Part shown: positions 22,057 to 30,598 of the stretch, one piece after another | How positions within the stretch are numbered: position 1 is the stretch's first letter | How the letters are laid out: every line of letters starts with the position of its first letter | Origin: Candidatus Doudnabacteria bacterium | GTDB taxonomy: Bacteria; Patescibacteriota; Doudnabacteria; UBA920; 2-01-FULL-46-14 | Assembly (NCBI GenBank): GCA_023246055.1 | Contig: JAHFJD010000007.1 | Span: 1 to 32,165, forward strand | Direction: 5' to 3' | DNA: 32,165 nucleotides | Translations under genes and position numbers: made by a program | The notes under the pieces: model-generated | Seen by the model: only the letters and a program-made list of their open reading frames with translations | What the model was told of the DNA's origin: nothing | Databases searched by the model: none

Positions 22057-22485
22057 TCAGGCATGGGTTTTAGCAGGACTTTTTCCCATATGGTTGGTTG
22101 CGATACGAGATGCTGCCACTTCGGACAGAATTGATTCTAATCGTGACTTCGCATGCTTGTAACTCTGCCGCAAATTGAAACCCTCGGACAGCAATCCGAG
22201 TTTATGGAACAGCTGGATCTGTTGTTTTGCCATGGATTTCATTTGGAGTGCGAAGCTTCTTTCCATGGTAAACGAGATTTCAATGCTCTCAAACTCTTGT
22301 CGCAGCGATCCGATTTTGGTCAGTTGCGAAACCCGCGATGAGTTGAGAAAATCTAGTTTCTTGTGATTAGTCGAAACTTCGCAGTGTTTTGCGGCCAGTC
22401 GGGCTGCGAAGGAAGTTTCAATTCTGTCCTCGACCCACGATTGTAGCCATTTTTTTTCGTGGCTCCTGAAGGGAAAGTGATCCAT
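22057..22485 (-). CDS. Hypothetical helical protein, probably the 3' part of a frameshifted gene
   Basis: 142 aa, soluble, strongly helical and charged with heptad-like spacing (FNLRQSYKHAKSRLESILSEV). The ATG at 22485 has no Shine-Dalgarno and lies 68 nt inside the 22418-22765 gene. If the eight A's (minus strand, complement of 22450-22457) were seven, the upstream frame would read through as EPRKKWLQSWVEDRIETSF into this ORF, giving one roughly 235-aa protein. So this is likely the cytoplasmic part of that membrane protein, separated by a one-base indel. Confidence 0.6.
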   Translation of the reverse strand: MDHFPFRSHEKKWLQSWVEDRIETSFAARLAAKHCEVSTNHKKLDFLNSSRVSQLTKIGSLRQEFESIEISFTMERSFALQMKSMAKQQIQLFHKLGLLSEGFNLRQSYKHAKSRLESILSEVAASRIATNHMGKSPAKTHA

Positions 22486-22765
22486 CGGGAAGATCTAGCA
22501 TCGACCATTCCAGCAGCATGTCCGGCGTTCCTTGTTTCATCTTTTCCTTGATTGGCTCGCAGTACGCAAACCGTACAATCGCGACTACAATCAGATTTGA
22601 TGCCCCAAAGAAGCACATACTCAGCAATGAGACATTGTCACCAAATAACAGAACTATTCCGCTACTAAAGATGGACGCCATGAGACTCGTGCATCCAAGG
22701 ACGAATCCTTGTAAGCGCCTTTCAATGAACCAGACGAACATCAGCTGTTTTTTCAAGCGATTCAT
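22418..22765 (-). CDS. Membrane protein, unknown function (5' part of a frameshifted gene)
   Basis: 115 aa. Two hydrophobic segments (about residues 20-42 and 46-64) after a basic start (MNRLKKQ), then a soluble part. The ATG at 22765 is chosen over 22780 because GGAGG is placed 4 nt before it. The frame ends shortly after an A8 run (EPRKKMATIVGRGQN), while the next ORF continues in another frame; see the 22057-22485 entry. No family recognised. Confidence 0.6.
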   Translation of the reverse strand: MNRLKKQLMFVWFIERRLQGFVLGCTSLMASIFSSGIVLLFGDNVSLLSMCFFGASNLIVVAIVRFAYCEPIKEKMKQGTPDMLLEWSMLDLPDGSLSLQEPRKKMATIVGRGQN

Positions 22766-22817
22766 TTTGCCTCCATTCATTTTATTGCTTCGCTGAAATT
22801 ATATTATTAAATCACGG

Positions 22818-22846
22818 TTGCTGTAAAGGGCTATTTATGGCATAAT
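22818..22846 (+). promoter_or_regulatory. Promoter of the sugar transferase gene
   Basis: TTGCTG (22818-22823), 17 nt, CATAAT (22841-22846) with an extended TGG just upstream. Only 7 nt remain before the ATG at 22854, predicting a leaderless mRNA. Confidence 0.65.
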
Positions 22847-22853
22847 TGAGACC

Positions 22854-24263
22854 ATGAAAAAGTCAGAGTTGGCTTTCAATGTTATTTCTGTGCCAGTGGA
22901 TTTTTTGATGATACTGGCCGCGGCTTCACTGGCATATTTTCTGCGGTACCGCGTGGAGACTTTGCCAGTGCTTTTTGATTTGTCCTACTCGCAATACCTA
23001 AAGCTCATTTTGATTGCGATTCCTTTCTTGCTTTTGTTGTTCGCTTTGAACGGACTGTATGCGCAAAAAAGCACGCATGGGATTTGGCGCGAGGTGCTCC
23101 GGATCGCGGGCAGTGTGTCCGCGGGCCTCATGATCGTGGTGGTTCTCTTTTTCTTTAATCGAAACCTGTTTCCCTCTCGCCTCATCATCCTCATGGGCTG
23201 GGCATTTGCGATTCTGTTTGTGAGTTTTGGCCGGATCATTCTGCTTATCGTGCAGCGCGAGCTCCTGGCGCATGGCACTGGTCGGCATCGCCTCGTCGTC
23301 ATCCAAGGCGAGAACATGAGTCCCATCAGCCGCGAAATCGAGCGAAACGCCACATTGGGCTACGAAATAGCGACCACGCTGCGCTATTCGCCTGCGCTTC
23401 GCGATCGGATTGAGGAACTGCACCGCGAAGGTCGCATCGATGAACTCTTGCAGGCTGACACTAGCCTCAAAAATGAGGAGGTTTTGGAACTCGTGAGTTT
23501 GTGCGAGAATCTTGGCATCAAATTCAATTATCTGCCGAGCGTACTGGAGAGTCACCTGGCTAACGTGGAGGTTGATATGATCGGCAATATGCCAGTCATC
23601 CGTCTAAAACCAACGCCGCTTGACGGCTGGGGCAAGGTGGTGAAACGGCTGATCGATATACTCGGTTCCCTTGTCGGTCTCATCCTTTTTTCCCCGCTTT
23701 TTGCCTTGATCGCAACAGTGATTCGTCTCACCTCGCGCGGGCCGATTTTTTTTCACCAGCGCCGAGGATCTAGCCGGCACAATTTTGAATTTTACAAATT
23801 CCGTTCGATGCATGCTGATATGTCCGAGGGGACCGCAGCAGGGGACCGTATCCGGCAGGAGCTCGAAGAAAGTAATTCGCGACGCGGGCCGTACGTCAAG
23901 ATAAAAAACGATCCGCGCGTGACCGCAGTCGGAAAATTTTTACGGCGCTCGAAACTCGACGAGCTCCCTCAGTTCTGGCACGTGCTGCGAGGTCAGATGT
24001 CGCTCGTCGGGCCGCGGATTCACATGGTGCGCGAGGTGGAGAAATTTGAAAACTCCCTTCAGTACAAGAAAATTTTCGTGATCAAACCGGGTGCGACGGG
24101 ACTGGCGCAACTCAATCAATTTGCCAACCAGGAACTGGATTTTGAGGATGAGATCAAACTTGATTTGCTCTACATCGAAAACTGGTCTCTATGGCTCGAC
24201 CTCTATGTGATCGCAAAAACTTTTTATTTCCTTTTGACCCGCAGAGTGAATGTTGACTACTGA
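22854..24263 (+). CDS. Polyprenyl glycosylphosphotransferase (exopolysaccharide type)
   Basis: 469 aa. Several N-terminal transmembrane helices and a Rossmann-like CoA-binding-type region (TGRHRLVVIQGENM) precede the bacterial sugar-transferase domain. That domain has the membrane re-entrant helix (KRLIDILGSLVGLILFSPLF), RGPIFFHQRRG, FYKFRSMHADM, KFLRRSKLDELPQFW, LRGQMSLVGPR and the C-terminal KPGATGLAQLNQ. It attaches a hexose-1-phosphate to undecaprenyl phosphate, starting a surface repeat unit, and stands before three GT4 enzymes that could extend it. Confidence 0.93.
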   Translation: MKKSELAFNVISVPVDFLMILAAASLAYFLRYRVETLPVLFDLSYSQYLKLILIAIPFLLLLFALNGLYAQKSTHGIWREVLRIAGSVSAGLMIVVVLFFFNRNLFPSRLIILMGWAFAILFVSFGRIILLIVQRELLAHGTGRHRLVVIQGENMSPISREIERNATLGYEIATTLRYSPALRDRIEELHREGRIDELLQADTSLKNEEVLELVSLCENLGIKFNYLPSVLESHLANVEVDMIGNMPVIRLKPTPLDGWGKVVKRLIDILGSLVGLILFSPLFALIATVIRLTSRGPIFFHQRRGSSRHNFEFYKFRSMHADMSEGTAAGDRIRQELEESNSRRGPYVKIKNDPRVTAVGKFLRRSKLDELPQFWHVLRGQMSLVGPRIHMVREVEKFENSLQYKKIFVIKPGATGLAQLNQFANQELDFEDEIKLDLLYIENWSLWLDLYVIAKTFYFLLTRRVNVDY

Positions 24264-24273
24264 TATAATTTTC

Positions 24274-24382
24274 CCTCCTCATGAGGAGGCCTGCCCGCCT
24301 GAGGCGTTCGGGCGGGGGTTAGGGGAGGTAAGGGGCAATGAATTCAGTCTAACCCCCTCCGGCTCCCCCTCACGAGGGGGAG
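24274..24382. repeat. Cluster of palindromic repeats before the first GT4 gene
   Basis: CCTCCTCATGAGGAGG (24274-24289), CCCGCC...GGGCGG (24294-24316), GGGTTAG paired at distance with CTAACCC, and CTCCCCCT-cacg-AGGGGGAG (24363-24382). The last arm forms the Shine-Dalgarno of the gene starting at 24388. Confidence 0.85.
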
Positions 24383-24387
24383 AGTAA

Positions 24388-25581
24388 ATGCGAGTTGCCC
24401 TCGTACACGAATTTTTGATTCAGCAAGGGGGAGCAGAAAAAGTGCTCGAGGCTTTCCATGAGCTTTTTCCCGAGGCTCCGGTGTATACTTTATTTTATGA
24501 TCGCAATCGCACAGGCGGGAGGTATGACGGCTGGGATGTGAGATCTAGTTTTTTGCAAAAAATTCCTGGAGCGCTGGCGCACTACAAATGGTTTTTACCG
24601 CTGATGGGCTGGGCTATGGAGCGGTTTGATTTGAGCGGATATGATGTGGTGCTCTCTGATTCATCCGCATTTGCCATGGGCGCATTGAAACCGCAAAAAG
24701 CTGTTCACATTTGTTATTGCCATACCCCAACCCGGTATATTTGGGAGAATCACGACGATTATATTGAAAATCTTCCTTACCCCAAGTTCCTGAAAATTCT
24801 CGCGCACATTTACATCAAAAATCACCAAACCAAGTGGGATTTGAGAGCTGCGTTGCGTCCAGATTGGTTCATTGCTAATTCTCGGACAGTACAGGAGCGG
24901 ATAAAAAAATATTATGCGAGGGACTCTACGGTGATTTATCCACCAGTTGATACCGAGTTTTTTCGACCTCACCCCAACCCTCTCCTTGCAAAGAAGAGAG
25001 AGAAGGGAGCGTATTTCCTCACCGGGTCGCGGCTCGAGCCTTACAAGAAAATTGATCTTGTTGTGCAAGCATTCCGCAAATTGAAATTGCCTTTGAAAGT
25101 CATAGGAACCGGAACGCAATTGCAAGAATTAAAAGTGAAGAGCAAGCAATCAAAGAATATAGAATTTTTAGGGCGGGTGACTGACACGAATTTACAAAAA
25201 TTATACGCCCAGGCACAGGCCTTTGTTTTTCCGGCTCTCGAAGATGCGGGGATCATGGTGCTCGAATCCCTGGCTTGCGGCACTCCGGTGATCGGATTGA
25301 ACAAGGGTGGCACAGCCGAATTTGTCAGAGACAGGGAGAATGGGGCTCTGTTCGCGAATCAGAACGTGCAAGATATCGTAGCCGCAGTTAACAGATTCCA
25401 AACAATGGAATTTAATTCAGAAAAAATCAGGACTACTGTGCTTCAATTTGGCAAGGAAGAATTTAAGCGGAAAATTTTCGAGTTTATAACAAGGGTCATT
25501 ACCTCACCCCAACCCTCTCCGATACCGGAGAGGGAGGAAAACCCCCTCTTCATCTCCCCCTCACGAGGGGGAGAAAACTAA
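24388..25581 (+). CDS. Glycosyltransferase family 4
   Basis: 397 aa GT-B enzyme. N-terminal MRVALVHEF...GGAEKVLEAF, C-terminal donor site FLGRVTD and the E-x7-E motif in EDAGIMVLESLACGTPVI. It moves a sugar from a nucleotide donor to a lipid-linked acceptor. A palindromic repeat (24968-25010) adds RPHPNPLLAKKREKG before the conserved GSRLEPYKKID, and the last ~30 residues (SPQPSPIPEREENP and on) are entirely repeat-derived. The start follows GGGGGAGAG, itself part of a repeat hairpin. Confidence 0.92.
   Translation: MRVALVHEFLIQQGGAEKVLEAFHELFPEAPVYTLFYDRNRTGGRYDGWDVRSSFLQKIPGALAHYKWFLPLMGWAMERFDLSGYDVVLSDSSAFAMGALKPQKAVHICYCHTPTRYIWENHDDYIENLPYPKFLKILAHIYIKNHQTKWDLRAALRPDWFIANSRTVQERIKKYYARDSTVIYPPVDTEFFRPHPNPLLAKKREKGAYFLTGSRLEPYKKIDLVVQAFRKLKLPLKVIGTGTQLQELKVKSKQSKNIEFLGRVTDTNLQKLYAQAQAFVFPALEDAGIMVLESLACGTPVIGLNKGGTAEFVRDRENGALFANQNVQDIVAAVNRFQTMEFNSEKIRTTVLQFGKEEFKRKIFEFITRVITSPQPSPIPEREENPLFISPSRGGEN
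25502..25573. repeat. Two palindromic repeats at the GT4-1/GT4-2 junction
   Basis: CCCTCTCC-gatacc-GGAGAGGG (25513-25534) and CTCCCCCT-cacg-AGGGGGAG (25554-25573). They encode the C-terminal tail of the first GT4 protein, and the last arm provides a purine-rich site upstream of the ATG at 25586. Confidence 0.85.
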
Positions 25582-25585
25582 CGTT

Positions 25586-26722
25586 ATGCGAATTGGGATA
25601 GACATTCGGGCGCTTATGGAAGGGAAGACCACCGGGGTAGAGATGTATCTCGACAATTTGCTGCGCAACATCTTTGAAATTGATAACATCAATCAGTATG
25701 TGTTGTTTGCCAATTCTTTTCGAAGAGTATCACTGCCCGAATATAAATATGCCAACGTTGAGATGATTGTCACGAGGTATCCAAATAAACTTTTTAATCT
25801 CGGCCAAAAGCTTGGTTTTCCAACCATCGAGCATTTGGTGGGGAATATCGATTTATTTTTTTCCCCGCATTGGCGGGCGACTGCGCTGCGAGATTCCACA
25901 CCGCTTGCGGTCACTTTTCACGATTTATTTTTTGAAGTCAGTCCAGCCTTTTTTACGTGGCGCAGACGAATCTGGCATTGGTTTATGAATTACCGAGCTG
26001 CGGCTAGCAGAGCAAATCGAATCATTGCCGTATCAGAGAATACGAAGCAGGATTTGGTGGAGCTTTACGGAGTCAGCAAAAGTAAGGTTCAAGTGATCTA
26101 TCCCGGTACCATCCCTGCAAATAAACCTACAACCTACAACCCACAACCTACAACCTACTTTTTGTATTTCGGCACTTTTGAGCCGCGGAAAAATATCGAA
26201 GGGGTGGTGGCGGCTTATGAAGAGTATTATAAATCCAGCAAGATCCGCAGGCCGCTCGTGATCGCGGGTTCAAGCGGCTGGAAAACCATGCTTCGGATTT
26301 CCGCTCATTTGCGGGGATCGATCAGGATTGAAAAAGACGTCAGCGAAGCAGACAAGGCCCGGCTTTATCAAGGTGCGTTCGCTTTCGTTTTTCCCAGTTT
26401 TTATGAGGGTTTTGGTTTTCCGGTTCTCGAAGCCGCTTCTGCGGGGCTTCCAGTTTTGACCAGTTATAACTCCAGCCTCATCGAAGTTGCTGGGGATTTT
26501 GCGTTGTTTGTGAATCCGTTCCGCCCGAGCGAGATTGCGGATGCTATGCTAGAGCTGGAAAATGACGAACGTCTGTACGATGATTTGATAAGGAAAGGAC
26601 AAATAGCAGCGGCAGGGTTTAAATGGGAGAATACGGCTCGATCGACAATTGAATTGTTTACAAATGTTAGTAACCTCACCCCAACCCTCTCCGTCATCGG
26701 AGAGGGAGAAAAAATGTTATGA
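25586..26722 (+). CDS. Glycosyltransferase family 4
   Basis: 378 aa. N-terminus MRIGIDIRALMEGKTTGVEMYL, mid-protein LYFGTFEPRKNIEGVV, and E-x7-E in YEGFGFPVLEAASAGLPVL. A CTACAAC-type low-complexity repeat (26126-26158) inserts KPTTYNPQPTTY in the linker between the two Rossmann domains, and the final residues (NLTPTLSVIGEGEKML) come from a palindromic repeat. Stop and next start overlap as ATGA. Likely acts in sequence with its two paralogues on one glycan; donor and linkage unknown. Confidence 0.92.
   Translation: MRIGIDIRALMEGKTTGVEMYLDNLLRNIFEIDNINQYVLFANSFRRVSLPEYKYANVEMIVTRYPNKLFNLGQKLGFPTIEHLVGNIDLFFSPHWRATALRDSTPLAVTFHDLFFEVSPAFFTWRRRIWHWFMNYRAAASRANRIIAVSENTKQDLVELYGVSKSKVQVIYPGTIPANKPTTYNPQPTTYFLYFGTFEPRKNIEGVVAAYEEYYKSSKIRRPLVIAGSSGWKTMLRISAHLRGSIRIEKDVSEADKARLYQGAFAFVFPSFYEGFGFPVLEAASAGLPVLTSYNSSLIEVAGDFALFVNPFRPSEIADAMLELENDERLYDDLIRKGQIAAAGFKWENTARSTIELFTNVSNLTPTLSVIGEGEKML
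26674..26708. repeat. Palindromic repeat at the GT4-2/GT4-3 junction
   Basis: CCTCACCCCAA then CCCTCTCC-gtcatc-GGAGAGGG (26685-26706). It encodes the end of one enzyme and gives a GGAGAGGGAG Shine-Dalgarno to the next (ATG 26719). Confidence 0.85.
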
Positions 26723-27834
26723 GAATTGGCATTGATTGTCGGATGGCTGGAACTGGAGAGGGGATAGGGCGGTATGTGGAAGAACTCATCAAACACCTTT
26801 CCGAGATTGACAATGAGAATATTTATGTTTTGTTGTTTTCTGAATCCATGTTAGCTTCTAAATTTCAAATTTCAAATGACAAATTTCAAAAAATTATTGT
26901 AAAATCAAAATATTATTCGCTTTCGGAGCAAACGTATTTTATCTGGGAGCTTTTCAAACTCAAACTGGATATCGTGCATTTTCCGAGCTTTAACGTGCCG
27001 ATTCTGTATCCCGGAAAATTTGTGGTCACGATTCATGACATTATCCACCATCGGTTTCCCGGCCGAAAGAAATCGCGGTTCGTGCACAGGCTGGCTTATC
27101 GCCTCGTGATTTGGGCGGCCATCAAGCGCGCCAAGAGAATAATTGCGGTGTCCGAGGCGACCAAGCGGGATATCCTGAAGGTTTTTCATGTAGGATTGGA
27201 AAAAATCACAGTTATCTACGAAGGTGCGGGCCTCAAATTGGCTAGTATTAATGATACAGATGCAGTGTTGAAGCGATATAATATTCAAAAACCTTTTTTG
27301 CTGTTTGTCGGCGTGTGGCGTCAGTACAAAAATTTGCCAAGACTCGCCGCTGCTTTTGATTTGGTGCGAGATAAATATTCATTGGACTGTGAACTCGTGC
27401 TGGCCGGCAAGATTGATGATTTTTATCCGGAAATCAAAAATGAGATATTGAGCATAAAGAATGCGGATTACATCCGGGCTTTGGGTTATGTCCCAGAGCC
27501 GGATTTGGCTGCGCTTTACCGAGCGGCGAGGATATTTGTGATTCCTTCCCTGACCGAGGGATTTGGACTCGTGGGGATCGAGGCTCAAAGCTCTGGAACA
27601 GCTGTCCTGGCTTCTGACATTGCTGTTCTGCGCGAGGTTTTGGGGTCAGGCGCTTTGTATTTCAATCCGAGAAACGTAGAGGATATGGCGGAAAAAATTT
27701 CAACGTTGTGGCAAAATGAAGCTTCGCTCGAGGATTCGAGACGTGCGGGTCGCGATAACGCGGCGCGTTTTACCTGGACCAAGACTGCAGAGGGAACAAA
27801 AATGATTTATAATTCAATCGCATGGGATTTCTAA
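26719..27834 (+). CDS. Glycosyltransferase family 4
   Basis: 371 aa. MRIGIDCRMAGTGEGIGRYV, VTIHDIIHHRFPGRKK, LFVGVWRQYKNLPRL and E-x7-E in TEGFGLVGIEAQSSGTAVL. A repeat of AAATTTC units (26860-26895) encodes SKFQISNDKFQK, probably a surface loop. It is a paralogue of the gene before it, coupled by ATGA; murG starts 4 nt after its stop. Confidence 0.92.
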   Translation: MRIGIDCRMAGTGEGIGRYVEELIKHLSEIDNENIYVLLFSESMLASKFQISNDKFQKIIVKSKYYSLSEQTYFIWELFKLKLDIVHFPSFNVPILYPGKFVVTIHDIIHHRFPGRKKSRFVHRLAYRLVIWAAIKRAKRIIAVSEATKRDILKVFHVGLEKITVIYEGAGLKLASINDTDAVLKRYNIQKPFLLFVGVWRQYKNLPRLAAAFDLVRDKYSLDCELVLAGKIDDFYPEIKNEILSIKNADYIRALGYVPEPDLAALYRAARIFVIPSLTEGFGLVGIEAQSSGTAVLASDIAVLREVLGSGALYFNPRNVEDMAEKISTLWQNEASLEDSRRAGRDNAARFTWTKTAEGTKMIYNSIAWDF

Positions 27835-27838
27835 CGAG

Positions 27839-28954
27839 ATGAAAATTTTTCTAGCTGGTGGCGGAACAGGAGGAGCGACTGCGCCGGTATTGGCCGTGGC
27901 CGAGACCCTAGCCGACCTTGTTCCGGATGTCAAATTTTTTGTTGTGGGAAACCAAGGGGTAGAAAAAAAGATGATCTCAAGCTCAAAGCGTTCCCTTGCT
28001 TATCTCTCGATTCCGGCCGGTAAATGGCGCCGCTATTTTTCATTCCTCAATTTTTTTGATTTATTCAAAATTGTAGCCGGGTTTTTGAAATCCCTATATC
28101 TAGTTCGCAAATATCGCCCAGACGTGATTTTTGGCGCCGGTAGTTTCGTGCAAGTGCCTCTTGCCTGGGCGGGTTTTTTCTTTGGCGTGCCAGTGGTTAT
28201 TCATCAGCCGGATTTTGATCTGCTTCTTGCCACGAGACTTGTCGCGCCGGTGACTCGCGCTATCACTGTGAGTTTTTCCTGGAGCGGAAAAAATTTTTAT
28301 GGCTTTTCCGGGCTGCTGAAAAAAATAAAAAAATCGAAAATCCACGTGACCGGCAACCCTGTCCGCCGGGAAATTTTTGGCGGCTCGAAGGAGCGCGCCC
28401 GGAAAATTTTTCATCTCAATTCTGATTATCCGGTCATGCTGGTGATGGGCGGCAGCCAGGGATCAGCGAAGATTAACGAAGTGATTTTAGATGCGGCGCC
28501 CGAGATTGTAAAATATGTTCAGGTGATTCATGTCACAGGAGGCAAGGCAAAAAAAAGCAAGCGCTTTGAGCATCCGCACTATCACCTGTATGATTACCTT
28601 GATGAGGAGTTAAAAGATGCGTACGCGGCGGCTGATTTCGTGATTTGCCGGGCTGGCATCTCCACGATCACCGAGCTCTCGGCCTTGAAAATGCCCGCAA
28701 TAGTTGTGCCCCTGCCGAAGAGTCCGCAAGAGACCAATGCGAAGCTTTTGGTCTACACGAGCAGTGCGGTCGTGGTATTTGAACAAATTTTTAAACCCGA
28801 ACTCGTGGTCTCACTCATCCGGAAAATAATTTGGCAGAGTGATGCGGTCAAGATTATTAAAGCGAATATCGGGAGGCTGATGCCGCCTGATGCGAACAAA
28901 AAGATAGCCAAGCTCATCATAGATATCTATGGACAAGCAAAAGCAAGAAAATAG
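27839..28954 (+). CDS. murG: MurG (lipid II synthesis glycosyltransferase)
   Basis: 371 aa. Adds GlcNAc to lipid I on the inner membrane face. Features are GGGTGGATAPVLAVAE (residues 7-22), VIFGAGSFVQVPLAWAG, the HVTGNPVRREIF block, GGSQGSAKINEVI, VIHVTGG, and FVICRAGISTITELSALKMPAIVVPLP followed by ETNA in the place of the usual Q.NA. Its first Gly-rich loop reads GGATAP where most have GGH..PA. Its 3' end overlaps the patatin gene by 26 nt. Confidence 0.92.
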   Translation: MKIFLAGGGTGGATAPVLAVAETLADLVPDVKFFVVGNQGVEKKMISSSKRSLAYLSIPAGKWRRYFSFLNFFDLFKIVAGFLKSLYLVRKYRPDVIFGAGSFVQVPLAWAGFFFGVPVVIHQPDFDLLLATRLVAPVTRAITVSFSWSGKNFYGFSGLLKKIKKSKIHVTGNPVRREIFGGSKERARKIFHLNSDYPVMLVMGGSQGSAKINEVILDAAPEIVKYVQVIHVTGGKAKKSKRFEHPHYHLYDYLDEELKDAYAAADFVICRAGISTITELSALKMPAIVVPLPKSPQETNAKLLVYTSSAVVVFEQIFKPELVVSLIRKIIWQSDAVKIIKANIGRLMPPDANKKIAKLIIDIYGQAKARK

Positions 28955-29909
28955 ACCTGCCTCGCTCACTTCGCCTTCGCGAGAGCGAAGCGGGCCGGCG
29001 AGCGGCCCAAAAATCGGGTTGGCGCTTTCTGGAGGCTCGGGCAAGGCGATCTCTTACATTGGGGTCATCGAGGTTTTTGAGGAGCACGATATTCCTATCG
29101 ATTATATCACCGCATGTTCATCAGGCACGATCATCGCCGGCAGTTATGCCTGCGGTACGATGCAAAAGCTAAAAAACGATTGGCTATCTTTGGATAAAAA
29201 ATTTATATTGCGGATGTTTGAGCTGGGTGATACCGGCCAAGCAATATTTACCACAGACAAATTCGCAAATTGGATTCGGCAGTACATTGACAAGAGATTT
29301 GAAGACGTGAAGCCCCGCTTGGGATTTGTCAGCGCTGATCTCAAAACCGGCACTCCAGTGGTGCTTTCTCTCGGGGACATTGTGAGAGCAGCGCAAGCGA
29401 GTTGCGCTGTTCCCGGTCTATTCGAGCCGGTGGAGTGGGGAAATATGCTCCTCGCTGACGGGGGATTGGTTTGCGCCATTCCCGCAAGCCAAGCCAAGGA
29501 AATGGGAGCAGATATCGTGATCGGCGTGGATATTTTGAGTAGGCGACATGTTTTTACGAGAAAAACCATTCAGTATCGCAAAAGATATAATTTGCTAAAG
29601 GAGAGCTCCCTATTTCAGCCGATTCGTTTTTTGTCCAAGCAATTTAGCAAATTTCGGAGCGCATTGATGCTGGAGGAGCAGCGGCACCCGAGTGTGTTTT
29701 CCATATTAGGTGATGCCATGAACATAGTCATTGACGTGGAAAAACATGATACCGATAATCAATTTTGCGACGTGCTCCTGGCTCCCAATGTCAAAAACGC
29801 TACTGACAAAATTGGGCTGAAAGCTTCCAGGGTTATGTATGAAGAGGGGCGCAGATGTGCGCTCGTCGCCCTGCCGGAAATAGAGAGATTAATTAAAAAA
29901 TATCAATGA
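28929..29909 (+). CDS. Patatin-like phospholipase
   Basis: 326 aa. The patatin core is clear: IGLALSGGSGKAISYIGVIEVF (oxyanion loop), catalytic Ser in ACSSGTIIAGSYA (usual G-x-S-x-G has its first Gly replaced by Ala), and the catalytic Asp in LLADGGLVCAIP. Predicted lipid acyl hydrolase acting on membrane lipids. The first ~28 residues (NRPASLTSPSRERSGPASGP) come from a GC-rich repeat, so the original start was probably nearer the core; no later in-frame ATG precedes the core. Next gene overlaps by ATGA. Confidence 0.87.
   Translation: MDKQKQENRPASLTSPSRERSGPASGPKIGLALSGGSGKAISYIGVIEVFEEHDIPIDYITACSSGTIIAGSYACGTMQKLKNDWLSLDKKFILRMFELGDTGQAIFTTDKFANWIRQYIDKRFEDVKPRLGFVSADLKTGTPVVLSLGDIVRAAQASCAVPGLFEPVEWGNMLLADGGLVCAIPASQAKEMGADIVIGVDILSRRHVFTRKTIQYRKRYNLLKESSLFQPIRFLSKQFSKFRSALMLEEQRHPSVFSILGDAMNIVIDVEKHDTDNQFCDVLLAPNVKNATDKIGLKASRVMYEEGRRCALVALPEIERLIKKYQ
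28975..29008. repeat. GC-rich double palindrome at the patatin N-terminus
   Basis: CTTCGC-gaga-GCGAAG (28975-28990) and GGGCCG-gcgag-CGGCCC (28992-29008), translated in frame. Confidence 0.75.
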
Positions 29910-30598
29910 AAATCATCGCACATCGGGGTGGAATGGGGCGAGCTTCAGAGAATTCACTTGAGGGCATGATGCAGACTATCGCTGATGGAGCGGCAGGGTT
30001 TGAATTCGACGTAATGCTGACGAGAGATCAGCAGCCGGTAGTGGTTCATACACCGTTTTATAGCGCACAGATTGGGAGAATGACTTGGCATCAGCTGCAA
30101 GAAATGGGTGTCCCGCATCTTCGAGAAGCACTCGAAATCGTACGGACCCACGATATTGTCGGGATTCTTGAGCCAAAGCGGGTTAGCCGCGAACTCATGG
30201 AACAGATAGGAAAATTGATTAGTGAATACGGAGTATTGAAAAAGATTGAGATAATAAGCTTTTATTCGCGACGGAAAAACCTTGAATATATCAAACTTTT
30301 TTTGCCAGACATCAGGTGCAGTGTTATAGTTCTTAATCCTTTTACGAATTGGGTGAAAATTGCTAACCGACTTAAAGCGGACACTGTGCTTACAGGTTGG
30401 AAGGGATTTAATTATCTAACATCGTTTACCGGGGTCATACAAAAAAGGATAAATGAATTACGAGCAAGTGGCATCGAGTTCGGGGTCGGTATTGCCAATG
30501 ACGCAAAGAACATTGTGTGGGCATCAGCTCTTCGCCCTGATCAGTTGTTCAGCGATGACGTAAAACTTACGATAGAGATCGTAGATGAACATAGATAA
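29906..30598 (+). CDS. Glycerophosphodiester phosphodiesterase family protein
   Basis: 230 aa, near the usual size. N-terminal IAHRGGMGRASENSLEGM, FEFDVMLTRDQQPVVVHTPF (the E-x-D metal pair and second His; the usual following Asp is Thr), then GILEPKR and VLTGWKGFNYL. It cleaves glycerophosphodiesters to glycerol-3-phosphate and an alcohol. Placed right after a phospholipase, it could process deacylated phospholipids, an inferred lipid-salvage pair. Starts by ATGA overlap with the patatin stop. Confidence 0.85.
   Translation: MKIIAHRGGMGRASENSLEGMMQTIADGAAGFEFDVMLTRDQQPVVVHTPFYSAQIGRMTWHQLQEMGVPHLREALEIVRTHDIVGILEPKRVSRELMEQIGKLISEYGVLKKIEIISFYSRRKNLEYIKLFLPDIRCSVIVLNPFTNWVKIANRLKADTVLTGWKGFNYLTSFTGVIQKRINELRASGIEFGVGIANDAKNIVWASALRPDQLFSDDVKLTIEIVDEHR

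Noticed and set aside
22998-23555. 185-aa minus-strand open frame
   Set aside because: Antisense to the sugar transferase; composition (His/Gln/Asn-rich) is typical of a shadow frame.
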